Shown here piece after piece: positions 10,986 through 22,594 of a stretch of DNA of 64,000 nucleotides. The notes under the pieces were generated by a model that was not told the DNA's origin, ran no database searches, and worked only from the letters and a program-made list of their open reading frames with translations. Position numbers and translations under genes: made by a program. This stretch comes from Agapetus fuscipes. Taxonomy: Eukaryota > Arthropoda > Insecta > Trichoptera > Glossosomatidae. Each line of letters begins with the position of its first letter. Position 1 is the first letter of the stretch. The DNA is taken from positions 8,127,001 to 8,191,000 of the forward strand of contig OX637332.1 in assembly GCA_951799405.1 (NCBI GenBank), written 5' to 3'.

Positions 10986-11599
10986 AACATATACAGGATT
11001 GGTTTAATGTATTGATAAAGAAGAGTATTTTACTCGATGCCGGTAGAGATGACATCATTCCATATGTTGTTTTTTTTTGCACATTTTTGATAACCAGGTC
11101 ACCGTGTTATATCGGCGATATAAAAATAGTTGACCTGCAGGAGGAGAATTATCAGAAGGTGTATCAAGAAAATGCGTTAAAATTTTACAACTTCAGTATG
11201 TGAGTCGATTACAAACGGCAGTAAAGTATTACAGTTGATAGTGCCGTCATATGCATACGAAATTTAATACATCACAATATGATTCGTTCGTTAAAAGAAT
11301 ATGCATGAGATTTGGAATTTTCAAGGTCGAATAAATTAATATTCAGATATATCTTGAAGTGTAGCATCTAGAAAGGGTTGAAAAGACACGTAGAAATAAT
11401 CAGAAAACTAGGACAAGTTGGGACTGCAGCAAGACGACTAAGCTATTTTTCCAATAAATTTTCAAATAAATATGTACAGCTTATGTTTTGCGAGAGAATT
11501 TGTGAAATAAATAGGAAACACCCGTAGGAAAAAGTGCTTCAATTCATCAAAAGGACAAACGAAGATCAGTGAAGTAATGAAGTCGGGTCGTTTTTTGAA
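10986..11599. other. one unrecognised 73-codon ORF, otherwise nothing
   Basis: An ORF at 10982-11203 (plus) has a hydrophobic middle (VVFFCTFLI) and an acidic/basic end (DLQEENYQKVYQENALKFYN). I do not recognise it, it lacks clear splice signals, and it starts in LINE sequence, so it is probably chance. Confidence 0.25.
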
Positions 11600-11690
11600 C
11601 GGATGTTCCAAATTTGATATTTTCTCGGCGGTAAAATGTCACAGTTTATATTGGAGTCTTCAGAAACCAATAACCAAATATTATTTATCC
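11600..11690 (-). repeat. repeat E fragment
   Basis: Contains GTTCCAAATTTGATATTTTC followed by TCGGCGGTAAAATGTCAC, then CAATAACCAAATATT. This is the reverse of the 57925-58070 repeat. Confidence 0.5.
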
Positions 11691-11858
11691 GCCGCCCTTA
11701 CGACAGCAAACTGACCATTTGAATTAACTTTTTTTGTCATTTTTTAATGTCCAGACCTCATTGCACTTTTTTCTGCCGAAGAGTAATTGGGGTTTGGTAA
11801 GCATCTACATTATTTTATAATGTCAGCTCAAGGATATTCGAAATACTTCACACCAGCT

Positions 11859-12105
11859 CCTTGACTGATAGGTTGGTACGAGGCTGACCACCCGTGCTGT
11901 AAAAATCGGTTCACTTTTGCCAATGCCACCCCGGTGCAGGGAACGGCGGCAGGAGTTGTAAGGTTTATGTCCATGTGAGGTTTTCTTTATTTGTATGCAC
12001 ACATGCAGAATGTGTAGGCGCGAACCTACATGTGCCTGTCTGTAGGCATGCATTTCATATGAGCCTTAAATGCTTACATATCCTTGCAGCTTAGATTATA
12101 GATTA
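11859..12105 (+). mobile_element. repeat A, full length
   Basis: Full plus-strand copy with GGTTGGTACGAGGCTGACC start and TTAGATTATAGATTA tail. The hairpin is eroded (CCCGGTGCAGGG). The MITE at 12106 begins exactly in its tail. Confidence 0.8.
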
Positions 12106-12336
12106 TAGTGGCGAAGGGTGCCATACAAGCCGATTCCCATCGGTTTCCCGTTTGAAATGAGGCAAAAATGATAATCAAGTAGACTGCATGGTTTCAATGG
12201 GGAAAAAATACGTATTGTTTCTTTGGTTTTAAATGTATTTTTTTACTTTGTGCCTATATTTTCTAACTACTTTTTTTTACATAATTTTAAAAGAGAAGCC
12301 GATGGGAACCGGCTTGTATGGCACCCTTCGGCACTG
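12106..12336. mobile_element. MITE with ~37-bp terminal inverted repeats
   Basis: The right end inverted reads CAGTGCCGAAGGGTGCCATA, then CAAGCCGGTTCCCATCGG. The left end matches with about three changes (TAGTGGCGAAGG...). The interior is AT-rich with no ORF. CAGTG ends resemble hAT elements, but I find no 8-bp target duplication; the left flank is the tail of repeat A. Confidence 0.65.
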
Positions 12337-12649
12337 CTTCAAACGCTTCATTTCTTTCTCTCGATAGACTTCTCTATTCAGGAAATATGAAGTATCTCTT
12401 ATCAAGTTATCATGCGTTAGTCCAAGATTCGACATATGAATTTTATTCACAATTCGTGGTAAATTTGACTTTATTTATTTTTTCCGGTTCTCTCAAGCAC
12501 ATCACGACAATATTATATTTATTCTCACACACTGCATTACAGTATGATAATTATGTAAATATGAAGCGACTTGTGGCGCGTTTCGTTTACATGAAAAAAA
12601 GATCAATGAATAATTCCACACGATTGTAACGTCCATACATAAGACACGA

Positions 12650-13320
12650 TAATAATGATTCCATTGTAGTACGACACAGTGACAAAACGACACATGACAG
12701 AACGACACATGAAAAAACATCACAATTACAGTACATCACAATGACAAAACATATGTATACGAGTATATACGAGTACATGGCAGATTTCCTTGATGAAGAT
12801 GATGAGTTGATGATTTTTGTTTATTTGATGTTTTTTCATGTGCCGTTTATAATATGTATCTACTGCTTTAGGTATGTAATGTTATTCCATGTGATACTTT
12901 GTCCTTGTGTTGTTTTGTCATAGTGGTGTATTTTCTGTATTGTTTTGTCATAGTAATGTTTTGTCATGTGATGTACCTACTGTATAATAATAATCTTTCC
13001 AATATGTTACAAAGATATATTCCATTTAAGATTCATATTAAATGCAATCCCACAATCAGACACGTATAAGTTTGTGTTAACACATGCCACATGTGGACTT
13101 ACAACATAAAATCCAATGTTAAATGAACGTAAGCCCTGCAACTCTTGCCAACTTTACCTGAATCAGGGCTGACATTGGCAAAGTGAATAATTTTTTTTAT
13201 AGTATGGGTGGTCAGAAGAAGTCAAGGAATATTACTATATTTACTATCCTTGTAATTTTCTGTCAGTCGTCGTTGTCGTCATGTGTCGTTTTGTCACTGT
13301 GCTGTTCTAGTCTGTCACCG
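12650..13320. mobile_element. fold-back-like element with 15-16 bp subrepeats
   Basis: The left arm is built from degenerate tandem units like ACGACACATGACAAA (12662-12750). The right side has the inverted wording (TTTTGTCATAGTGATGT..., TTTTGTCACTGTGCTGTTCTA) at 12890-12975 and 13285-13320. The 12-codon-scale ORFs within are products of these repeats. A reverse repeat A lies inside (12990-13232). The element at 27836-28700 has the same ends and also contains repeat A. Confidence 0.6.
12990..13232 (-). mobile_element. repeat A inside fold-back element
   Basis: Reverse copy with a deletion in the GGTTGGTATGAGGCTGACC region, whose start reads ATTCCTTGACTTCTTCTGACC. Confidence 0.7.
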
Positions 13321-14021
13321 ATAATAATATCGAGGAGTAATCACGAGCGGGCCATCTGGTGGATGGATGGTAAATATTTGTATGGCGGAGCAGAAATAAC
13401 TTGACCGAAAAAGTAAATTAATAACTAACACTAATAAATAATCTAGCAAGAGCTCATTGAGATTTTTGCCTACAATCATACGGCCTTGTTCCTAGGGAAG
13501 AAAACATAAATTACGAAATCAGCTAATCTAAATATGTACGTAACGTTTTAGACTGTTTAATTCCATTAGAAATCCTTCGCGTAGTAGGAATGAAATCAAC
13601 AAAATATAAATAACTGGAGAGCTGCTTTCCGGGATCTGTTGCCGTGGTCTGTAGCAGCTGGAGCTAAGAAACTTTGTAGAATCAACAGTCGGCCGCGTTA
13701 ACTTCTATTCACTAGAAATAACGTCTACTTATACAATAATCTTTAGAATAGCCATTAGACTACTAAAAGTAGAGTATTTAAAAATATAATTTATGAAATG
13801 TTTCATCGGAAGCTTTGTAGAACTCCATTTAACAATATATATAAAAAGTTCCATTCACCACATGCGACCCTTCGGAAAACGCAGCAAAAAGTTACACCAT
13901 ATGTGTAGCTTAGCAGCGTAGCGTCTTTTTTAGAGACATTTACCATGTGAGTAAAATATTTTTGCTATACATGTACCTAAATTAAAATTTTTCGAAGAAT
14001 AAATCCGCTATAACCAAAAGA
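13321..14021. other. AT-rich; fragments of two repeats
   Basis: 13612-13670 holds one end of the CTTTCCGGGATCTGTTGCCG repeat also found at 33154 and 59315. 13850-13930 holds the 3' tail of SINE family S1 (CACATGCGACCCTTCGG...GTTACACCATATGTGTAGCT). Otherwise I see nothing. Confidence 0.5.
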
Positions 14022-14352
14022 CGTGTCATGACCAATCGGTTAAAGATAACTCGTCCACAGAGAGCTCGTCCATTGAGAAATCGGTGACACGGCAGTTCGT
14101 CCACACGATTTTTCGGTGAACGATATTTCGGTCGTATGCAAAATAGGTCTACAGACAGCTCCATCATAGAAAATTTGCTTTCAAAAAAACTTTTTGTTAT
14201 TGCTATAGTTTCGATTCATTGTTGTTTTCTGTGATGCAGCTGTCTGTGTACCATATTACATTGTATGTGACCGAAAAGTCGTGTAAAGGCACTGTCGTGT
14301 GATCGATTTATCATGGACGAGTTATCGTTGACCGATTTGTTGTGGAACCATA
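14022..14352. mobile_element. MITE with repetitive inverted ends
   Basis: The left part repeats CTCGTCCA and CGGTnAnnGATA-type words (AATCGGTTAAAGATAACTCG); the right end has the complement (CGAGTTATCGTTGACCGATT). The ends are inverted over about 45 bp with internal degenerate subrepeats. No transposase and no clear target duplication. Confidence 0.55.
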
Positions 14353-14667
14353 AGAAAAATGGTAGATTTCAGCTGATAAATTAATTTTACATTCTGACTA
14401 AAGTGCATGCTTTTATAACATCTACCAAATTATTTCGTTTCGCTATAAATAGTTCTACATAACATAATGTTTTGCCACTTGGCATACTTCCATTTCATTT
14501 GACATGACCGACCTTGGGAAATCGTCTAGTATTCGAATGCATTCATCGATACAATTTAAAAAAAAAATCAGTATGATTTGAAATTTAAAAATTTTGGAAA
14601 ATCAAGAAGATTACATACTTACTCAGAAAAATATGGCAACGAGAGAAGAAATCTAAATTGTCAATAC

Positions 14668-14928
14668 TAATCTATGATATTAGTTGCAATGAGATATTAA
14701 AATTTAAAATTCATATAAAATGCATGCCCATAAGCAGACATGTTTAAGTTCGCGCTTACAACGGCTGAATGTGAGTAAAAATAAAATCAAAAATAAATTA
14801 TGTTAACACATGTTTATACCCAGCAAATTTTGCAAACGTTTCCTGAACCAGTGGTAACATTAGCAAAATGAACCATTTTTTACAGTTCGAGAGGTCAGCC
14901 TTAAACCAACGGATCAATCAATCAAGTA
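14668..14928 (-). mobile_element. repeat A, diverged copy
   Basis: Reverse copy with many substitutions and a damaged start (TTGATTGATTGATCCGTTGG); the hairpin reads CCACTGGTTCAGGA. Confidence 0.7.
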
Positions 14929-15631
14929 ATCCTAAAAAGCATCAATATATTTCCACGAGTATGACATTCAAATTCGACGTTGATCCCCTTTTATTAGCAA
15001 AGTTAAGGGGACAAAAAATTGCAATGCAGCCTATTCATTGTGATCACGGTATAGACTTGGATTATTAGTGGCCGTATTTACCAACCTGTTGAGCTCAGCA
15101 AAACTTGAGCATTATTTGAGCAAAGAAGCTCTTCTCGATAGACGTTTTTAGTTCAAATATTGCTCAGGTTTTGCTTAGTAGATTGATGAATAGGTGAATG
15201 GGTGTTTTGTGCCTATGTACATTAATTACAGAGAATCTATGAGTCTTGATACATCTAAAAAATAAATCTAAACGTATATCGTAGAAGTATTTTTAGCGAT
15301 TTTAAATACGAAATAAAGACACCATGATGGAGTAGGACTGTTTCTATATTACAGCCCCTGTAAATATAGCTGCGATTTTACATAAGACTAAATTCAAGAG
15401 TGCGCTGTATGGCAGCATTAAAATTAAATTAATATTAAAAAAAAACATTTGTAAACGTCTTAATAAACTGAACATAGGCAAATATTCAAAGGTGAATGTA
15501 ACAGGTCTAAAAATATTGCAGAGTAAATAAAGGATAAACCTTTCTAATGTTCAATTAATAAAACCCGTAATTAAAAAAAAAAAAAACAGTTTTAGACTTA
15601 GCCTTTTCAACACATTTGCATTTTTGACACA
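14929..15631. other. no gene seen; small imperfect hairpin
   Basis: 15085-15185 holds an imperfect palindrome built on TTGCTCAGGTTTTGC / GCAAAACTTGAGC. The rest is AT-rich without recognisable content. Confidence 0.35.
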
Positions 15632-15745
15632 TTTGATCCATAGCCAATCCATAGATCATCGTTTTTTTGGTAAGGTCAATTCACGTTAGGTGGCGGTTAA
15701 TCCATGGATTTGCTTTGTGTGTATAACACCGAGTGAATTCCTTGG
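15632..15745 (+). repeat. repeat F
   Basis: Shares ATCATCGTTTTTTGG, CACGTTAGGTGGYGGT and CCATGGATTTGCTNTGTGT plus ATAACACC with 49505-49610. A reverse relative lies at 35290-35380. The family is unidentified. Confidence 0.55.
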
Positions 15746-16385
15746 TATATTGAAGTTATTTAGGTTTTTTTTTTTAAATTAACATTTAACTATTTTACTC
15801 AAATGTTTGTGTGTGTTTTGTCTTATAACTTTATAATATACCGATCAGCCCTATTCATTAGATGAGTCTAGCTCAAAATAAAGTTAGTTCGATTTTTTTT
15901 TTTAAATAGAAGGAAATGCTCTCAACTAATGTAAAATATTTATTAAGACGTACCTAGAGATAGGTTTGCGTTAGCTGCAAAGGCTGAGAAGTAAAAATAA
16001 AAGAATTGACTGTTCATTTGCGGTCACTAGCAAAGCCATTGCAGAAATAGATTCCTTTGTTGGAAGGAAGAAACAAATGGTTGTAAGACACAAGAGTAGG
16101 TGGACGCTGGACTTGTAAAATGAATTATTTTAAATATGAAAAATGAGCAAAGCACAGTGTATGGTTTCACTTACACACAATAATGCTTAAAAACAATAAT
16201 TTGTTAAGAAACACGAGTGCTACTAAAACAAATAATTTTGCATTAGAAAAATAAACGAAGAGATAATAAAAGTAAATATTTTCCAAATATTTAGAAAAGT
16301 AAGATGATAAACATAGTACATTATTATTTTTAAGTCACGAAAAACTAGCTTATCAATCGTCTACAAATGATATTTTGGGTTTGAT
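15746..16385. other. no feature seen
   Basis: AT-rich DNA with short homopolymer runs and no recognisable exon. Confidence 0.35.
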
Positions 16386-16628
16386 ATTGACTTACAGGTT
16401 GGTATGAGGCTGACCACCCATACTGTAAAAAAATGCTTCACTTTGCCAATGCCAATTCTGTTTCAGGGAAGATCGGCAAGAGTTGCAGGGCTTATGTTTA
16501 TTTGAGATTGGGTTTATACATTGTAAATCCACATGCGGCATGTCCAAGCGCGAACTTAAACGTGTCTGCTTGTTGGAACGCATTGAATATGAATCTCAAA
16601 TGCAATATATCTTTGCAACTTAGATTAA
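16386..16628 (+). mobile_element. repeat A
   Basis: Plus-strand copy with GGTTGGTATGAGGCTGACC start and a single TTAGATTAAAG tail unit. Short ORFs overlapping it come from the repeat. Confidence 0.85.
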
Positions 16629-17312
16629 AGGTAAAAAAATCACATAACAACGTTTTTAACTTTTATTTGAAAAAAGGATGGGATAAAAAGCTTTTACTAT
16701 TGTTTTTTTAGTAGTAGGTACCTACTAGGTACTCAGCCTTACATAGTATGGATAATTTAATGATACTGTGTTTAACCGCAAACAACATAACAAGCCGATG
16801 CCTGCAAGCCAGATAGTCGTGGATGTTGTATAAAAATACACCATATTGTTAAACTGGTAAAGTGACATCATCGCGAGATTTGTAATACAGCGAATCGCGC
16901 CCACGTGTGCATCATCCGAAGCCTAGACGCAATCAGGAGTTTGTCCGTAACAGCAGGAATTACGTTACACCAAAAATATATGAGAAGAGGAACAACGATC
17001 GGGAAAGATAAATTCATATATTTTGTGTAACGACAAAGTTCAGAAGTGAAGGAATATGTGAGAGAGTAACTAGTTTCTCCTGACAAAAAAAAAATGACAT
17101 AGTAACTGCTACTACATTAAGTGCTAAACGAATTGTTTCTAGTCAATTGCCTAGAAGTTGAAAGTACATTTAGATGAGAGCAACGAGGATTTATAGAATC
17201 TGATATTATGTATGTAGGTATATCTACTTTTGCACTGTTGGTAAATGTAAATTTGCAAAATGGTCAACAGTCTTTGTTTATGGAACAGGAAGATTCTTTT
17301 TTTGTATATGCT
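16629..17312. other. no feature seen
   Basis: No exon-like ORF and no match to the other repeats. Confidence 0.35.
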
Positions 17313-17562
17313 CTTTGACTTATAGGTTGGTATGCGGCTGACCACCCATGTTGTAGAAAATAGTTCACTTCGCCAATGCCCCCCCTGTTTTCGGAAAGGT
17401 TGGAAAGAGTTGCAGGGCTTATGTTTATTTGAGATTGGGTTTTATGTCGCGTTTACACATGCGGCATGTTTAAGTGCAAAATTATACGTGTCTGCTTATG
17501 GGAATGAATATAATGTGAGTCCCCAATGTTGCATATCTTTGCAACTTAGATTAGATTAGAAA
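17313..17562 (+). mobile_element. repeat A, TTAGA-type tail
   Basis: Full-length plus copy ending in CAACTTAGATTAGATTAG. The hairpin is damaged (CCCTGTTTTCGGA). Confidence 0.85.
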
Positions 17563-17789
17563 GAAAAACTTCCAATGACAGATTGTCTACGTAACAAATA
17601 GTCTATTGAAAAGAGCATGATTATGATTCGTAAACGACAATTAATTCAGTGAATTACTTCATTACACAATTAAGTTTGTTTCATCAAATGTACGTTAAAC
17701 CGAGTATTAACGCATTGAAGTACTTACACAGTTCTCGTACGTAACATCAGTGATAGTTTATATACATTTCGTCCTGTATCCCAAGTATA

Positions 17790-17900
17790 AAACTGTACGA
17801 TTAAACTGAACGTTAGCATTTCACTAAAAATGTATGAAAACTAAAACGCTCACTACAGGCATCGTTTAAGTTTCCATATATTTTTGGTGAAACGCTATGG
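17790..17900. mobile_element. short hairpin MITE
   Basis: Inverted arms TAGCATTTCACTAAAAATG and CATATATTTTTGGTGAAACG (imperfect complement) lie about 35 bp apart. No ORF. Termini are not precisely defined. Confidence 0.45.
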
Positions 17901-19126
17901 TTGAGTTTTTCAGTTGAATTCTATACTGGGGGTTCTGCAGTGGATTATGGTGTGTGTATGTATGCAATAATTGAGACTGAGGTCAAAGGAATTAAGGCAC
18001 ATTGTACAAATTGGGAGCGACTCGTCAGCGACTCAGGAATTCGGATTTTTTACGATAAAAAAGTTCAAATGTCAAACAAATTATGAAATCATTCTATGTT
18101 TAGAAAAAAAAAATACTGGGAGATTCATTCATAGCAATCTTTGTAACTGATACTGTAAGAAACAACGAAAGTATATGAGTTTTGTAAAAATTAAATCAAG
18201 AGAAAAAATAAGAAGTCTTCAAATCAAATACGGATCCCTAGTAGCTTTGCGGTTATACTTTTGAGAATCGATTAGTCCTATTCCCAAGACAGATAAACAT
18301 GTTTGGAAATTTCCCATAAAGAACAATTGAAATATGTGAATTTAAAGAAAAAATAAAGAGGGTTAAACTAAAGAAAAATTAATGGTTGTTTTTGACAATG
18401 AATGCTAAAAAAGAGTATCCTAAAAACCTGAAACAAACGTCACAGCATACAAAAATTACCGCCTCTAGTGTTACTGTTTTACAGGTAAAGGTTTATGATT
18501 CTTCCTTACTGCAGGGTAAAAAACTTGATTAATTACTGAATTAGATGAATACAGATGTTATTTTAAGATCCGTTTTCTTTGATAAATACCCGGGTGGTAT
18601 CTGGTCTAAAAATACGTCATTAGTTGCTGGTTAGACATACCATAAAACAAGATGGCAGCGTCTAGCTAAGTTGGAGGCAAACCATAAAGTTCATAGCTGT
18701 TGTTAGGGAGTATAAAAATATGAAGAGATTTGTTCCATGGCGCAGCAACAACGCCAAGTAACGGTGCCTGCCGCGGTTCAACACATTCCAATTTTTTTCG
18801 TAAAAAATATAACGCTATGTAAAACAAAGAAAGCACGCTAACTGGTCGGGTTAAAAGCATAGCCGCCTAAGGTTGCAAAGCCGTGGTATTAGAGAGACCG
18901 GCAACCGTGAGAAACGGTGACTACTGTTTAAATAATACTTAACATCAAAACGACAACAGACATTTCTGTTGTTTAAGTGCGAAATTTACTAACTTGTTAT
19001 CCTTCCGCCGATATAAATGTAAATAACAGAAGTACAATTTTGTTTGAATGCTTCAGTGTTAAAAATTAACTGCACAATTTATAAACAAGCAATGTTAGAT
19101 GGGAGTTTTTCATAAAATTATTCGAA
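17901..19126. other. no gene recognised
   Basis: About 1.2 kb with no repeat in common with the rest of the window. A 61-codon ORF (17901-18086) and a 64-codon minus ORF (18666-18860) show no domain or splice context. Confidence 0.35.
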
Positions 19127-19197
19127 TAATAAATATACTTTAAAATCAAATTATTTTTTATTAAACGTTGTTTCATTTTCACAATAATATTTTAAAT

Positions 19198-19240
19198 CTC
19201 GAGTACTTTCGACCTTCAATAATCAGGTCATTATCAAGAG
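19198..19240 (-). ncRNA. hammerhead-like ribozyme motif
   Basis: On the minus strand: stem I strand CTC, core TTGATAA, stem II GACCT/AGGTC, GAAA, palindromic stem III AGTACT, nucleotide C (predicted cleavage site), stem I strand GAG. This matches type-I topology. The canonical core is CTGANGA, so two core positions deviate and activity may be weak or lost. Confidence 0.6.
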
Positions 19241-19380
19241 TGATGTATAAAAAATTACAATTATTAAGAACAAACCATAGATCAAAATTATATAAATTCA
19301 AATAAATAGGTAGGTATAGGTACAATAAATATGGATAGGTATATGGTTTGTTCTTAATAATTGTAATTTTTTATACATCA

Positions 19381-19423
19381 CTCTTGATAATGACCTGAAT
19401 ATTGAAGGTCGAAAGTACTCGAG
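19381..19423 (+). ncRNA. hammerhead-like ribozyme motif (inverted partner)
   Basis: CTC, TTGATAA (19384-19390), stem II GACCT (19392-19396) with AGGTC (19406-19410), GAAA (19411-19414), AGTACT, C at 19420, GAG. Same fold as the minus-strand copy with a different stem II loop. Confidence 0.6.
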
Positions 19424-19540
19424 ATTTAAAATATTATTGTGAAAATAAAACAACGTTTAATAAAAAATAATTTGATTTTAAATAAAATGAATTTTCACTG
19501 TGTGAATACACAAACCCTACAAAATCTAATAAATATACTT

Positions 19541-20032
19541 CTTTAATTTTTACTAACAAAGATTTTGGATAATACATAACATTTTAAACTGAAAATTGTA
19601 AAATGCTTATTATCCTTAAAAATTTCAGGGACAGGTGAGATTACTGGATTTTTTTTTCATTATCCATACTTTCCGTGGAATCAATCAATTAAGTGAAATT
19701 TCTGTTTAGATGACATTTTTTATTTCATTTGCTACATTAGGACCACATGCGGCGTTGCCATTTCTTACAAATTAAGCCACAGTGTTTATTATAGAGCATC
19801 ACAATAAGTTCACTGTTGATGGTGTATTTAATATGCATTTTCCGTTTACTTCAGAATCAAAGGCACTAATCTGAATTGGACAGAACAATGGATTTAGCCA
19901 AGGAGACCAGATTTTCGAATCGAGAATAGTCTACAATATTAGCTAGAGTATATAGCTTTAATTTCTTGCAAAACATATTACTTAAGCTTATATAAATAGA
20001 ACATCGATATTGTTTGACAAAACGGAAATCAC
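19541..20032. other. no feature seen
   Basis: AT-rich. A 64-codon minus ORF crossing into repeat A is not recognisable. Confidence 0.35.
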
Positions 20033-20279
20033 CAATAGGTTGGTATGAGGCTGACCCCACATGCTGTTAAAACTTGGTTCATTTTTGCCAATGCCACCCC
20101 GGTTTCAGGGATAGGCGGTTGGAGATACAAAGTTTATGTCCATGTGAGGTTTAGTTTATTTTGTATGTGCATATGCACCATGTGTAAGCGCGAATTTACA
20201 TGTGCCTGCCTATGAGCATGCATTTGTTAAAATTCATTTTAACGTTAAATGTCAATATATCTTTGCAATTTAGATTAAA
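20033..20279 (+). mobile_element. repeat A, first of a cluster of three
   Basis: Plus-strand copy with start GGTTGGTATGAGGCTGACC, hairpin CCGGTTTCAGGG and TTAGATTAAAG tail. It is followed at once by a reverse partial copy. Confidence 0.8.
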
Positions 20280-20284
20280 GATAA

Positions 20285-20445
20285 AATATTAAAACAATTT
20301 ACATTTCAATCAAGCCCACAAGCCAAGTTCGCATTTACACGTTCTGCATGTAGGTACAGAAGAAAACCCAAACTTCAAATGAACATACACTCTGTAACTC
20401 TTTACGTCTATCCCTGAAATAGTGGCATTGGCCGTTTCATTTTAT
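20285..20445 (-). mobile_element. repeat A, truncated reverse copy
   Basis: Minus-strand middle portion only; the GGTTGGTATG start is missing and the tail is lost. Confidence 0.65.
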
Positions 20446-20527
20446 AGAAACTGATCTAAATATAAGAGCAATGTTAGCTAATGAAAAAATATCACTAATA
20501 ATATTAGGATGATTTTTTTTGGTGAGC

Positions 20528-20712
20528 ACTGTTCTTGTGTTTCAGGGAAGGTCGGCAAAAGTTGTGGGGCTTATGTTCATTTGAGGTTTGGATTTTATTT
20601 GTAAGTACACATTCAGCATTTGTAAGCGCGAACTACACTTGTTGGTTTGTGGGCATACATCTGAGAGCTTTAAATGAATATATCCTTGCAACTTAGATTA
20701 TAGATTATAGAT
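20528..20712 (+). mobile_element. repeat A, 5'-truncated
   Basis: Begins at GTTTCAGGGAAGGTCGGC and runs to a perfect CAACTTAGATTATAGATTAT tail. Loss of the 5' end with an intact tail is what reverse-transcribed SINEs or LINEs show. Confidence 0.75.
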
Positions 20713-21009
20713 AGTGCTTATTTTTAATATGGGCACACATGTGATAACTAACTGTTTAGCATAAAAACCGGCTATGTGTTTCCTTTTTTACCCAGTCCAG
20801 TTGCATGATGTCATCATGGTTTGGTACTACAGCACATTTCATGGCATCCACTCATTATGCGTCTATGAATAGCACTGTTTAAAACGTTGATGGTTACGAG
20901 GAAAATTGTTTTAGGAGATTATTTTAGTTTAGTGAAAATAATATCATCATATTGAATATTGTGCGAATTTTTAAAGATGAAATGAATTTACTCGGCACGA
21001 TTTCTTTAG

Positions 21010-21065
21010 ACATAAAATTGTGACTTCACACGGCCGGGTTGCTAAGGAAAAAGCAAAAATAAATA
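21010..21065 (+). repeat. repeat E fragment
   Basis: TTGTGACTTCACACGGCCGG, then GTTGCTAAGGAAAAAGCAAA: the left block of repeat E (full form near 57925). Confidence 0.55.
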
Positions 21066-21472
21066 TTTTTAAGGGTTTGGTGGTTTAGGTACACAGTGAA
21101 AGTCTATTGTATATTAATCAAATTAAAGTTTCAATTCACTTTTTACAATTTTATTTCTGTCTAGCACTTTTGCCATCTTTGGCATCTTCAGGACAATATA
21201 ATAAATATTTTTTATCGGTTGTTCGTAAGAACTCGTAGACACATAAACGCTTGACGTTTACCAGCCGAGAAAAACTATTTTCAAATTTAATTCCAAAAAT
21301 TAAATATGTATATACATTGAAATACTGGTATGCAGTCTAACGGTATGATTTTTCAAGTGTTATAGGTTCGAGAACCCTCAAAAATTGTTTTATTTTTTAT
21401 TATCTGTATTTCTAACTAGCAGTGCAGTTTAGAGTTTATTTGTTTTATATATTTGAATGTATTGATTGCTTG

Positions 21473-21728
21473 TATTCCTTGACTGATAGGTTGGTATGCG
21501 GCTGACCACCCATACTGTAAAAAATGTTTCACTTTGCCAATGTCACCCCTGCTTCAGGGAAGGTAGGCAAGAGTTGCAGGGCTTATGTTCATTTGAGATT
21601 AGGTTTTCTATATTGTAGGTCCACATGCGGCATGTGTGAGCGCAAAATTATGCATGTCTGCTTGTGGGAATGCATTTAATATGAATCTCAAATGATACAT
21701 ATCTTTGCAGCTTAGATTTAGATTTAGT
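21473..21728 (+). mobile_element. repeat A
   Basis: Full-length plus copy ending CAGCTTAGATTTAGATTTAG, with hairpin CCCTGCTTCAGGG (paired G/C preserved). Confidence 0.85.
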
Positions 21729-22590
21729 GCCAGGTCATTTGGGCTTGCATTTTTTTTTTCCACAGGTGAGAGAGGCAGCCTAACGCAAAAACAGGATCGA
21801 AAAAATACGCTTGTATTGTGATCGTCATCAAACTTCCCATGAATAGTTCAGATAATATCTTACATGTTTCCTAAATAAAAAGAAATAAATCTGTTGAGCG
21901 GTTTGGGATTCCAAAGGAAACATACATATGAACATGCATTCAATTTAAAAAAAAGTGGATATTAAAACATTTCAGGTTTAATATTTTTAAACAATTTTTA
22001 AAACAGGATAGAAAGGTTAGGTTACCTCTGTTGTGTGGAATGTCTCTTGAGGTTTGGTTCACACGAAAACTGCGTTTGCCAAATTAATACACCTAAGTAC
22101 AATATTATATTACTTGCCACTCAAATAAAGTAATATTATTTAATATATACCTAACAGAACACGTTAAGGGAAACAATTCTAGATTTAAAAAAAACTCATT
22201 TTCTATAGTAATGCATTGGACTCGGGAAGATGAAACTGGGGCTAGAGAACCACTTACGAAACTATTTAGCAATAAATAACAAAATACACGTAGATAAAAC
22301 ATTTCCTTAGTAACTCAACCGAGTGACGTCACATTTATTTTTAATTTTGCCGACTCCATTGTTCGGCGTGAGTTACGTTTCTAATTTTTAACTATATATA
22401 TTATAAAAGGTGCGTGTTCAGTGATCCCAAAATAGCAGGATATTTTACAACAGCATATATTTTAAACACGATAGGAAATCTGCTGGGCGTGGGTGGCTTC
22501 CTAGAAGAAATATCGAGTACACAAACGCTTAAAGCAGGGGCGTAAAACTCAGTGTAAAGACGGGCACAGAATTCGTGACGGTTACAAACA
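21729..22590. other. no gene recognised
   Basis: AT-rich DNA. ORFs of about 65 codons have no recognisable domain. Confidence 0.35.
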
Positions 22591-22594
22591 TTTT

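Larger units (their letters stand above)
19141..19526 (+). mobile_element. hammerhead-bearing retroelement D1
   Basis: Inverted arms (AAATTATTTTTTATTAAACG and complement) each contain a hammerhead-like motif, separated by a short AT-rich spacer. The right end is the family terminus ATTTTCACTGTGTGAATACA, then CAAACCCTACAAAATCT. It is flanked by a 13-14 bp duplication (AATAAATATACTT at 19128-19140 and 19528-19540), indicating retrotransposition by nicked-target priming. There is no ORF, so it is non-autonomous. The layout resembles terminal repeats of Penelope-like elements. Confidence 0.7.

Noticed and set aside
12106..12336. Definite hAT transposon
   Set aside because: The right end has CAGTG, but no 8-bp target duplication is found, so it is kept only as an unassigned MITE.
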